A stretch of 62,288 nucleotides of DNA from a virus, in IMG/VR virus record IMGVR_UViG_3300015371_000033, positions 1 through 62,288 of that record; one strand, 5' to 3'. Within the stretch, counting starts at the first letter, position 1, and every line of letters begins with the position of its first letter. Shown here piece by piece: positions 47,422-54,930 of the stretch. Both the position numbers and the translations under genes were made by a program. The notes beneath the pieces are model-generated. The model worked only from the letters and a program-made list of their open reading frames with translations, was not told the origin of the DNA and did not search any database.

Positions 47422-48863
47422 TGGCAAGACCTGGCACCGAAGTCGTCATCCGCGAGACGCCGCCGGTCAGGTCGGCCCCGACCGACACCGGTGTCTGGTT
47501 CGTGGTGGGCCTGGCGGAGAAGGGACCCGTCGACGCCGCGTACAAGATCGACAGCCTCGCGGACTTCGAGCGGATCTTCGGCGCTCGGGTGTCGTACAGC
47601 TTCCTGTACGACTCGCTCGAGACGTACTTCCACGAGGGCGGCGGGTCGGCATACGTCGTCCGCATCGTGGGTCCGGCAGCAGTCACGGCGTTCAAGGTTC
47701 TGAACGACGCCGGTGCTGCCGCGACGCTCCGTGTCGAGTCCAAGGGACCTGGTCCCTACGGCAACAACCTGCGAATCGCTGTTCTCGCAGGCGACGCCGG
47801 AGGGGAGTTCAAGCTCCAGGTCTCGCACGCGACGCTCGGCATCCTCGAGACGTCGCCGTCGCTGGCGGACAAGACGGCCGCGTTCGCGTGGGCGCAGAAC
47901 AGCAGCTACATCAAGCTGGTCGATCAGGCCAGCTCGAACGACCCGGCCGTCATCGCCGCTCAGGCGTTGGCGGGCGGTGCGGACGACCAGGCGGGCATCA
48001 CCGATGCCACCTGGGAGACCGCACTCGGGAAGATGTCCCGCGATCTCGGTCCGGGGCAGGTCAGCTACCCGGGCCGGACGACCGATCAGGCTCACGTCGA
48101 CCTGCTCGAGCACGCCGCCGCGTACAACCGGGTGGCGATCCTCGATCCGCCGGACACGGCGACCAAGGCGACGCTGCTGACTTCGGTCTCCGGCGCTCGC
48201 ACCGTCAACGCCCGCTACGGCGCGATGTTCGGTCCCTGGATCATCATCCCCGGCATCACGGCGGGGACGACCAGGACCGTGCCTCCGTCGGCGCTGGTGG
48301 CCGGTCTGATCGGGAAGCAGGACTCGCTCGGCTCCGCGAACGTGCCGGCAGCCGGGGTGAACGGGCAGGCGGCGTTCGCCATCGATCTCACCCAGGCGGC
48401 GTTCCTGGACGCCGACCGGGAGGAGCTCAACGGCGCGGGCTTCAACGTCATCCGCGAGATGTTCGGTGGAGTTCGCGTCTACGGCTGGCGCTCACTGGCC
48501 AATCCGGTCACCGAGGTGTCGTGGAAGTTCTTCAACAACGTCCGCATGATCATGCAGATCGCGGCCGAGGCGGAGGCGATCGCCGAGAACTTCCTCTTCC
48601 AGGAGATCGACGGCCAGGGCCGCACCATCGCTCGGTTCAACGGGGCGCTGGTCGGTCTGCTGACTCCCTTCTGGACGGAGGGGAGTCTGTTCGGGCTCAC
48701 AGCCGGTGAGTCGTTCGACGTGAACACTTCCTCGGCGGTCAACACGCCGGAGACGATCGCGAACGGCGAGCTTCGTGCGATCATCGGCGTCAGGCTGTCG
48801 CCCTTCGGCGAGCTCGTGCACATCGAGATCGTCAAGGTGCCGATCACGGAGGAGGTGGTCTAG
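47421..48863 (+). CDS. Tail sheath protein
   Basis: 480 residues from a GTG. PGTEVVIRETPPVRSAPTDTGVWFVVGLAEKGPVD is the characteristic sheath N-terminus. The middle has WIIIPGITAGTTRTVPPSALVAGLIGKQDSLG. The C-terminus carries GGVRVYGWRSLANPV, WKFFNNVRMIMQIAAEAEAIAENFLFQ and the terminal strand ELVHIEIVKVPI, used for sheath interlocking. This gene defines the phage as a myovirus. It directly abuts the tube gene (TAG-GTG). Confidence 0.93.
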   Translation: MARPGTEVVIRETPPVRSAPTDTGVWFVVGLAEKGPVDAAYKIDSLADFERIFGARVSYSFLYDSLETYFHEGGGSAYVVRIVGPAAVTAFKVLNDAGAAATLRVESKGPGPYGNNLRIAVLAGDAGGEFKLQVSHATLGILETSPSLADKTAAFAWAQNSSYIKLVDQASSNDPAVIAAQALAGGADDQAGITDATWETALGKMSRDLGPGQVSYPGRTTDQAHVDLLEHAAAYNRVAILDPPDTATKATLLTSVSGARTVNARYGAMFGPWIIIPGITAGTTRTVPPSALVAGLIGKQDSLGSANVPAAGVNGQAAFAIDLTQAAFLDADREELNGAGFNVIREMFGGVRVYGWRSLANPVTEVSWKFFNNVRMIMQIAAEAEAIAENFLFQEIDGQGRTIARFNGALVGLLTPFWTEGSLFGLTAGESFDVNTSSAVNTPETIANGELRAIIGVRLSPFGELVHIEIVKVPITEEVV

Positions 48864-49316
48864 GTGGCGGGTGGACCCACTCGCAGCGACACCTGGGAGA
48901 TCACCGTCCAGATCCAGAACATCCTGCACCCGCAGCGCATCATGCTGGACACCGGCGTGTGGGACAAGAAGGAGGGCGGTCAGGTCGACTCAGAGGAGAC
49001 GAAGTACCCGCCGGGCGGCATGAAGCCCGAGGTCTCGCTCGGAGGTCGCCAGACGGTCGAGAACGTCACGCTGAGGCGTCTCTACCGGCTGGTGCGCGAC
49101 CACCAGGATCTCTCACGTGTCCTGATCGCAGGCGCAGGCAAGGCTCGCGTCACGGTCGCTCAGCAGCCGCTCGACATCGAGGGCAACGTCTTCGGGCGTC
49201 CCATCGTGTGGAGCGGAATCCTGAAGCGGGCCGCGTTCCCGGATGTCGACTCCGAGAACTCGGACGCCGCGCTCGTCGAGCTGGAGATCACGCCGGACGG
49301 CCCGCCGACCGCGTGA
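48864..49316 (+). CDS. Tail tube protein
   Basis: 150 residues, directly after the sheath, starting VAGGPTRSDTWEITVQIQNILHPQRIMLDTGVWDKKEGG. The beta-strand pattern, length and order (sheath then tube) match contractile-tail tube proteins, which stack as hexamers inside the sheath. Confidence 0.85.
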   Translation: MAGGPTRSDTWEITVQIQNILHPQRIMLDTGVWDKKEGGQVDSEETKYPPGGMKPEVSLGGRQTVENVTLRRLYRLVRDHQDLSRVLIAGAGKARVTVAQQPLDIEGNVFGRPIVWSGILKRAAFPDVDSENSDAALVELEITPDGPPTA

Positions 49317-49345
49317 CGTAACTACACAAGGGAGGGAGCATCCCG

Positions 49346-49912
49346 ATGGAAGACACACGCACTTCTCTCGAGCCGGAGGACTCGGCCGCTTCGGTACACG
49401 AGGTGGCTGAGACTCCGGCCGACGAGGGAGTTCAGTCGATCGCAGAGCGCCTGCGGAAGCTCCGCTCTGAGCACAGCCGCACGGTGGACATCGACATCCC
49501 CGGCTACGAGGGTGACCTGTTCTGCCGGTACTCACTGATCGACAGCAAGCGGATCAATCAGATCGCCGAGCGTGTCCGCCGCACCATCAAGGCCAAGGAC
49601 GACCGAGGCCTGGCGGCTGCACTCGACACTCTGATCGCCGCGTGCGACGAGTTCTTCGTCAGGGACAACGGCGAGGAGCGGCCGGTGCGCGAGGTGGCGG
49701 GGCTGGATACGCCCGTCAAGTACGACCTCGACCTGGCCGCATTCGTCGGCTTCAAGGAGGAGCTGCCGCAGGAGGCAACGGCGCGGCAGGTCGCGATGGC
49801 TCTGTTCATGGGCAACGACATCGCGATCGCAGGACACAACGCGGCGCTGAGCCGCTGGATGCTCCGCAATGAAGGTCAGCTGAACGAGGACTTTCTGGCG
49901 GGGGAGCTGTAG
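49346..49912 (+). CDS. Tail assembly chaperone (first frame)
   Basis: 188 residues. A typical chaperone helical C-terminus (DLAAFVGFKEELPQEATARQVAMALFMG...ALSRWMLRNEGQLNEDFL) lies between tube and tape-measure genes. Its last codons GCG-GGG-GAG-CTG contain GGGGGAG, a plausible -1 slip site, and the next frame is open there. Confidence 0.75.
   Translation: MEDTRTSLEPEDSAASVHEVAETPADEGVQSIAERLRKLRSEHSRTVDIDIPGYEGDLFCRYSLIDSKRINQIAERVRRTIKAKDDRGLAAALDTLIAACDEFFVRDNGEERPVREVAGLDTPVKYDLDLAAFVGFKEELPQEATARQVAMALFMGNDIAIAGHNAALSRWMLRNEGQLNEDFLAGEL
49898..49906 (+). promoter_or_regulatory. Candidate -1 programmed frameshift site
   Basis: A run of five G in GCGGGGGAG, 4-12 nt before the TAG of the chaperone. 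Slipping -1 enters the frame of the downstream small ORF, which is open from 49873. A fused chaperone of this kind is widespread in long-tailed phages. No downstream pseudoknot was worked out. Confidence 0.5.
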
Positions 49913-49920
49913 GGCACGAT

Positions 49921-50118
49921 GTGATCGATCAGGCTGCCCGGGTGGCGGTGGCCGGAATGGACCCCATGAGATATCTCAAGACAACCGACGGGTTCGAAAG
50001 AGACCTCATGCTGTCCATCGCCACCCGGGTGGTAGAGATCGAAGATCGGCGGGACCACAATCGTGCCATTGACATCGCAAACCAGGTAGGCAAGATGCTG
50101 AGCGGTAAGAAGGGCTGA
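49921..50118 (+). CDS. Tail assembly chaperone, second frame (probable frameshift product)
   Basis: 65 codons from a GTG without a strong ribosome site (VIDQAARVAVAGMDPMRYLKTTDGFERDLMLSIATRVVEIEDRRDHNRAIDIANQ...). In the -1 frame relative to the preceding gene, and a helical segment typical of the T portion of G-T chaperones. It overlaps the tape-measure start (TGATG). Confidence 0.65.
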   Translation: MIDQAARVAVAGMDPMRYLKTTDGFERDLMLSIATRVVEIEDRRDHNRAIDIANQVGKMLSGKKG

Positions 50119-52016
50119 TGGCAGAAGAAGATCTTGACATCAGGACTCGAGTAGTCAACCGCCGCAAGACGCAGGCCGACCTGGCTGCGGTCGCAACCAG
50201 CATCAAGCAGGTCGAGCACGCGACCGACGACGCCGGTGCCGCGATGGGCCGGACCACGAAGCGAGGGTTCCTGATGAACCAGGCGCTGTTCACAGCGCGT
50301 CGTCTGGTTTACGGGCTGACCCTCGGCCTTGGAGTCGCCACGTCCGCCGCGATCCTGTTCGGCTTCAACTTCAATCGCACGATGGAGTCCAACACGGTGG
50401 CCCTGAGCTACCTGATGGGCTCCGAGCAGGCAGCTCGCGTCGAGACGGCCAAGCTGTATGACCTGGCCGCCAAGACGCCGTTCCAGTTCGCAGACGTGAC
50501 GGACGCCGCCCGTCGCTTCCTCGCGTTCGGCTTCACGGTGCAGCAGACGAATCGCTATCTGACTGCCACGGCCGATGCGATGTCAGCGATGGGCGGCGAT
50601 CCGGAGATCATGACCCGGATCGTCCGCGCGTTCGGGCAGATCCAGGCCAAGGGTAGGCTGTTCGCCGAAGAGGTGCTGCAGCTGACCGAGGCCGGGATCC
50701 CCGCGTACAAGTTCTTGCAGCAGGAGCTGGGCCTGACAGGGGATCAGATGGCCCGGATCGGTGAGCTCGGCATCCCGGCCCAGACAGCGATCGACGCGAT
50801 CGTGTCAGGGATGGAGCGTGCACCGGAGCAGGGCGGATTCAAGGGAGCCGCCGAGGTAATGGCCCAGACGGTGAACGGTCAGCTCAGTACGATTCGCGAC
50901 TACACCGCTCAGCTCTTCGGGCAGCTCACGCTGGCACCGTTCGAAGCCTTCCGAGAGGACTTGCCGGCGATCAGCAAGGGGCTGCAGGACGCGACCGAGG
51001 CGATGCGCTCCGGCGGCTGGGACGCATTCGTCGCTTCGGTCGACGAGAGCGTTGGTGCTGGCGGGAAGCTGATCACGGTGATGCGCTTCCTGCGCCAGGA
51101 TCTCGGGGCGCTGGCCCGGATCCTGTCCGGCGCGGTCTTCCAGGCGCTCTGGGCCGACGCGAAGGTCGTCGGTACACTGCTGCTCCCGGTCTTCCTGCTT
51201 CTGCACTACTCACTGCAGGCGCTCGCCGATGTGAGTGAGTACCTTGCGCCGATCCTGGCGCTGCTGGTCTTCTGGTGGCTCGCTGAGAAGACCGCCGCCA
51301 TGCTCTCGACGATTTGGATCGGGCGCAACTCGGCCGGCAAGAAGCTCAATGCCTTCTGGTCTCTGGTCAACAAGCGGGCCGACCAGGGACTGGCCCTGGC
51401 GCGATGGAGCCTCGTCGCTGCCGACCGCGCCGCCGTGTTCATGCAGACGCTGCTGACCGGTGGTCTGATGCGGCTGATCCCACTCACGCTTCGGATGCGA
51501 GCCGCGATCATTGCGACTACCGTCTCCACCTGGCTCTTCAACGCGGCGCTGTGGGCGAACCCCATCGTGATCATCGTCGCGGGCATCATCGTCCTGGTGG
51601 GCGTGCTCGTGCTACTCGAGTACAAGTTCCAGCTGGTCAGCCGCGCCGTCCAGTTCCTCTGGGACAAGATGAAGCAGTTCTGGGCCTGGCTGAAGGGTCA
51701 CGCCGGAGAGATCCTCAAGTGGCTCAATCCGGTCACGGCTCCGCTGATGGCGTTCCAGAAGGTGACCGGCATCAACGTACCGTTCCTCGCCGAGGGCGGC
51801 ACTGTGCTGAGCCCTGGCTGGACCGTCGTGGGCGAGCACGGCCCGGAGGCGATGAGCCTGCCACGCGGGGCCAGGGTCGAGCCGCTCAACCGTACCCTCG
51901 ACGACGACCACGACGGCTTCGCGCTGACCACCACGGCTGTGCCGTTCAATGTGGACGGCCGCGAGCTCGCAGAGATCGTCTTCGAGCATCGACTCGACAG
52001 AAAGGCTAGGCGCTGA
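50118..52016 (+). CDS. Tape measure protein
   Basis: 632 residues. Residues ~85-260 contain the 'tape-measure domain' (MESNTVALSYLMGSEQAARVETAKLYDLAAKTPFQF ... RFLAFGFTVQQTNRYLTATADAMSAMGGDPEIMTRIVRAFGQIQAKGRLFAEEVLQLTEAGIPA). Then come hydrophobic spans (VFLLLHYSLQALADVSEYLAPILALLVFWW; PIVIIVAGIIVLVGVLVLLEY). The C-terminus has PFLAEGGTVLSPGWTVVGEHGPEAMSLPRG, typical of tape measures. Relatively short, predicting a short tail. Confidence 0.93.
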   Translation: MAEEDLDIRTRVVNRRKTQADLAAVATSIKQVEHATDDAGAAMGRTTKRGFLMNQALFTARRLVYGLTLGLGVATSAAILFGFNFNRTMESNTVALSYLMGSEQAARVETAKLYDLAAKTPFQFADVTDAARRFLAFGFTVQQTNRYLTATADAMSAMGGDPEIMTRIVRAFGQIQAKGRLFAEEVLQLTEAGIPAYKFLQQELGLTGDQMARIGELGIPAQTAIDAIVSGMERAPEQGGFKGAAEVMAQTVNGQLSTIRDYTAQLFGQLTLAPFEAFREDLPAISKGLQDATEAMRSGGWDAFVASVDESVGAGGKLITVMRFLRQDLGALARILSGAVFQALWADAKVVGTLLLPVFLLLHYSLQALADVSEYLAPILALLVFWWLAEKTAAMLSTIWIGRNSAGKKLNAFWSLVNKRADQGLALARWSLVAADRAAVFMQTLLTGGLMRLIPLTLRMRAAIIATTVSTWLFNAALWANPIVIIVAGIIVLVGVLVLLEYKFQLVSRAVQFLWDKMKQFWAWLKGHAGEILKWLNPVTAPLMAFQKVTGINVPFLAEGGTVLSPGWTVVGEHGPEAMSLPRGARVEPLNRTLDDDHDGFALTTTAVPFNVDGRELAEIVFEHRLDRKARR

Positions 52017-52663
52017 TGCCCGGAGAAGTCGTCCTCCGCTCAACGAATCCGAGCCTCACCGTCAGGGCGCTGCTCGACGAGCAGGGCGCGAAGGTCACCA
52101 AGGGCTACGGCGGCTGGTCGGTCGTTCCTCGGCCTCGTCGGCTGGGGCTGACGCAGTGGGACGGCCGCGACCCGTTTGAGATGTCCGTCGGGCTGATGCT
52201 TGACCGGTTCGCTGAGGACGAGTCGGTCGAGGTGCTCTGCTCGAGCATCGAGCGCATGGCGCTGCCGCCTCGTGACCTCGCCGAGCCACCGGTGGTTCGC
52301 ATCTCAGGCCCGGTGCCGCACGACGATCTCACCTGGGTCATCACGGGCATCGAGTGGGGCGACGTGATCCGGAACCAGTCTGGCCTCCGGGTGCGGCAGA
52401 GGCTGACGCTCTCGCTGCTTCGGTACTCGGCTGCCGACCGGATCCAGCTCCGCCCGGCAGCTGAGCGGGCGCGGAGCAAGCCTGCTGCAGCTGGGAGCTC
52501 AGCCTCGGGCGGACGGACGTATGTCGTGAAGCGGGGCGATACCCTCAGCTCCATCGCGGCCAAGTTCTACCGTGACGCGAGCAAGTGGCGGAAGATCGCT
52601 GACGCCAACGGCATCCGTGATCCGAAGAACCTCAAGATCGGCCAGAAGTTGAGGATCCCGTAG
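52016..52663 (+). CDS. LysM-domain tail/baseplate protein
   Basis: 215 residues. N-terminal ~150 residues are a beta-rich virion domain (VLRSTNPSLTVRALLDEQGAKVTKGYGGWSVVPRPRR). The C-terminal LysM (TYVVKRGDTLSSIAAKFYRDASKWRKIADANGIRDPKNLKIGQKLRIP) matches T4 gp53/Mu-type baseplate proteins that carry LysM. It may bind peptidoglycan or structure the hub. Confidence 0.82.
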   Translation: MPGEVVLRSTNPSLTVRALLDEQGAKVTKGYGGWSVVPRPRRLGLTQWDGRDPFEMSVGLMLDRFAEDESVEVLCSSIERMALPPRDLAEPPVVRISGPVPHDDLTWVITGIEWGDVIRNQSGLRVRQRLTLSLLRYSAADRIQLRPAAERARSKPAAAGSSASGGRTYVVKRGDTLSSIAAKFYRDASKWRKIADANGIRDPKNLKIGQKLRIP

Positions 52664-54675
52664 TGGCTACTCGCAAGCTCCAGCCTTCTCGGCTCCTGAG
52701 TCAGCGCGAGCTGCTGCAGCGTGACCTCGATCTCGCGCAGCTGAAGCTCCTGACCCGAGGCAAGGCTGCCTACCCGATCGACGAGGCTGTGATCAGCGGT
52801 GACATCATCCGCACGATCGAGGGTGCCAGCACCGTCGAGATCACGGTGAACGACCGCAGCCGGGCGATCAGGAACAGCGGCCGGTTGGTAGCCGAGACCG
52901 ACATCCGCATCGACGGTCTCTGGTTCCGCCTCGTGAACGTCAAGAAGCAGGGCAACAACCTGTCGCTCATCTTCGAGTCTCGCGAGGTAGCCATCCTGCG
53001 CACCTACAAGAAGAAGAAGACTTCAGCCTGGGGCAAGACCACTCGGACGAGGTTCGCCAAGGCGCTGATCACCGAGGTCAAGGAACTCTCGATCAAGTTC
53101 GTCTGTCCTGAGCTGACCAAGAAGAAGGTCACCAACATGGCCGGTGATCCGGACGCGAACCAGCGCGACGATCCCTACGAGGAGCGCGCATTCGGCTTCG
53201 GTGCTCAGCATGAGAAGCGTGACCTGATCATCAACGGCGCGAAGGCATCGGCCGCGCAGCTGTCCAACGCCGAGGACATTCTGAACGAAGGAGCGAGCAG
53301 ACTGGTGCCCCGCAAGCTCCTGGTCTGTGCGATCATGACCTCGATCACTGAGTCGTCCCTGATCAACGTTCCGTTCGGCGACCGTGACTCGATCGGCCTC
53401 TTCCAGCAGCGGCCCTCGCAGGGCTGGGGTACGGTGCAGCAGATCCTGAACCCGAAGTATTCGGCCGGCAAGTTCTTCGACAGCGCCGTGCAGGTGCAGC
53501 GCAGCAATCCGTCGATTGACTACGGTGATCTCTGCCAGGCCGTGCAGCGCAGTGCCTTCCCGGATCGTTACGCGAAGCACCGCACCGAGGCGGAGAGGAT
53601 CGTGACGGCTTACGGCGTGCCGGGTAGGGACGTCTCCAGCCCCAACGACATCGCCTCGGCGAACAACATGACCGAGTGGGGCCAGATGGCCACCGAGTAC
53701 CAGTTCTCGCGCGGCTTCCCGAAGCAGGCCCGAGGCGGCAAGCGGGCCTGGGATCCTGAGGATTCCTGGGAGTGCTTGCAGCGGCTGGCCGACGAGGTGC
53801 ACTGGCGCTGCTTCGAGGTGAGCGGCTCGGTCTACTTCATCAGCGAGCCGAAGCTCTTCCAGAGCGCACCCCGTGCCCGGATCAAGGAGGGTGACAGTGG
53901 GGTCGACTGGGTCGACTGGGACTACGACGTCGGGAAGCACAACGCGCGGGTGACTGTCACCGGCCGCATCGATCGCTGGGCCGCGCCGCCGGGCTCGGTC
54001 GTCGAGCTGTATGACGAGGGCGCGGTGAACGGACGCTGGCTCGTGACTGAGATTCGGCGCTCGCTGTTCAACCCCTCAGCGACGATCACACTGAAGAAGC
54101 CCAGGCCCAAGCTGCCCGAGCCCAGCAAGGATGACCTCACGGGGCTGTGGGACAACCCCTGGACGGGCGAGACCAACCAGGGTGAGGGCGTGGGCGGGTT
54201 GGCCGTCGGTCCATACCACCCGCCGCTGAACACGCCGCGTCCGAGCAGCTCGCAATTCAACATCCAGGATCCCGAAGGAGCGCCCGACTCGAGCGGCGTC
54301 CGCTGGCACGCGGCGCTCGACTGGATGGCCCCGCTGGGCGGGCAGCCCGTCTTCGCGGCGCAGGACGGCGAGATCGTGGAGGTCACCCCGTCACGGGGCA
54401 GCTTCGGACAGGTCTTTGGCGGCGTCGTCAAGATCAGGAATGCTCGCGGGTACGTCTGGGTCTACCGGCACGTCGCGCCCAAGTCAGCCCGCGAGGTCGG
54501 GCAGCAGGTGTCGGCCGGTGACATCGTCGCCGAGGTGGTTACCTGGAGCACCAACCCGTCCAGCTCGCACGTGCACATTGAGGTGTGGAAGACGCTCGAC
54601 GGCGGCTACCACAAGGAGAACATGGTCGATCCGCTCGAGTACATCGACCAGATCAAGGCGGGCAAGCTCGTATGA
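52663..54675 (+). CDS. Baseplate hub with transglycosylase-like and M23 peptidase domains
   Basis: 670 residues from a GTG. An N-terminal hub fold is followed by a lysozyme-like stretch (~190-310: LVCAIMTSITESSLINVPFGDRDSIGLFQQRPSQGWGT, with Glu of TESS as likely acid). Then another beta hub domain, and near the C-terminus an M23-like fold (HAALDWMAPLGGQPVFAAQDGEIVEV ... SSHVHIEVWK). The classic M23 first ligand HxxxD is seen as HAALD and the last as HxH. Two muralytic activities in one hub would bore the host wall at injection. Confidence 0.8.
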   Translation: MATRKLQPSRLLSQRELLQRDLDLAQLKLLTRGKAAYPIDEAVISGDIIRTIEGASTVEITVNDRSRAIRNSGRLVAETDIRIDGLWFRLVNVKKQGNNLSLIFESREVAILRTYKKKKTSAWGKTTRTRFAKALITEVKELSIKFVCPELTKKKVTNMAGDPDANQRDDPYEERAFGFGAQHEKRDLIINGAKASAAQLSNAEDILNEGASRLVPRKLLVCAIMTSITESSLINVPFGDRDSIGLFQQRPSQGWGTVQQILNPKYSAGKFFDSAVQVQRSNPSIDYGDLCQAVQRSAFPDRYAKHRTEAERIVTAYGVPGRDVSSPNDIASANNMTEWGQMATEYQFSRGFPKQARGGKRAWDPEDSWECLQRLADEVHWRCFEVSGSVYFISEPKLFQSAPRARIKEGDSGVDWVDWDYDVGKHNARVTVTGRIDRWAAPPGSVVELYDEGAVNGRWLVTEIRRSLFNPSATITLKKPRPKLPEPSKDDLTGLWDNPWTGETNQGEGVGGLAVGPYHPPLNTPRPSSSQFNIQDPEGAPDSSGVRWHAALDWMAPLGGQPVFAAQDGEIVEVTPSRGSFGQVFGGVVKIRNARGYVWVYRHVAPKSAREVGQQVSAGDIVAEVVTWSTNPSSSHVHIEVWKTLDGGYHKENMVDPLEYIDQIKAGKLV

Positions 54676-54923
54676 GCATCCTCGAGGACGAAGTCCCCGT
54701 CAGCCAGGATGGCGCGTGGTTCGCAACCGTCGCGACATCGGCTGGTGCCCTCAGCGATCTCATCGAGGTCGTGATCCCCGCGTTCAGCACCACCCATCGG
54801 TGGGGTCCGTGCCGGTGGCAGTCCCGCGACGACACCTCCCTGCCTGCCCGGGGCGACCAGTGTCTAGTCATCTTCGACGACAAGCGACAGCCGTGGATCG
54901 TCTCATGGTGGCCGTTCAGCTAG
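54672..54923 (+). CDS. Small baseplate spike-like (OB-fold) protein
   Basis: 83 residues (MSILEDEVPVSQDGAWFATVATSAGALSDLIEVVIPAFSTTHRWGPCRW...). Short OB-like strands (LIEVVIPA, QCLVIFDDKRQPWIVSWW) match small gpV/gp5 N-terminal-like spike proteins between hub and W. Coupled to the hub by ATGA overlap. Confidence 0.6.
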   Translation: MSILEDEVPVSQDGAWFATVATSAGALSDLIEVVIPAFSTTHRWGPCRWQSRDDTSLPARGDQCLVIFDDKRQPWIVSWWPFS

Positions 54924-54930
54924 GAGGACA

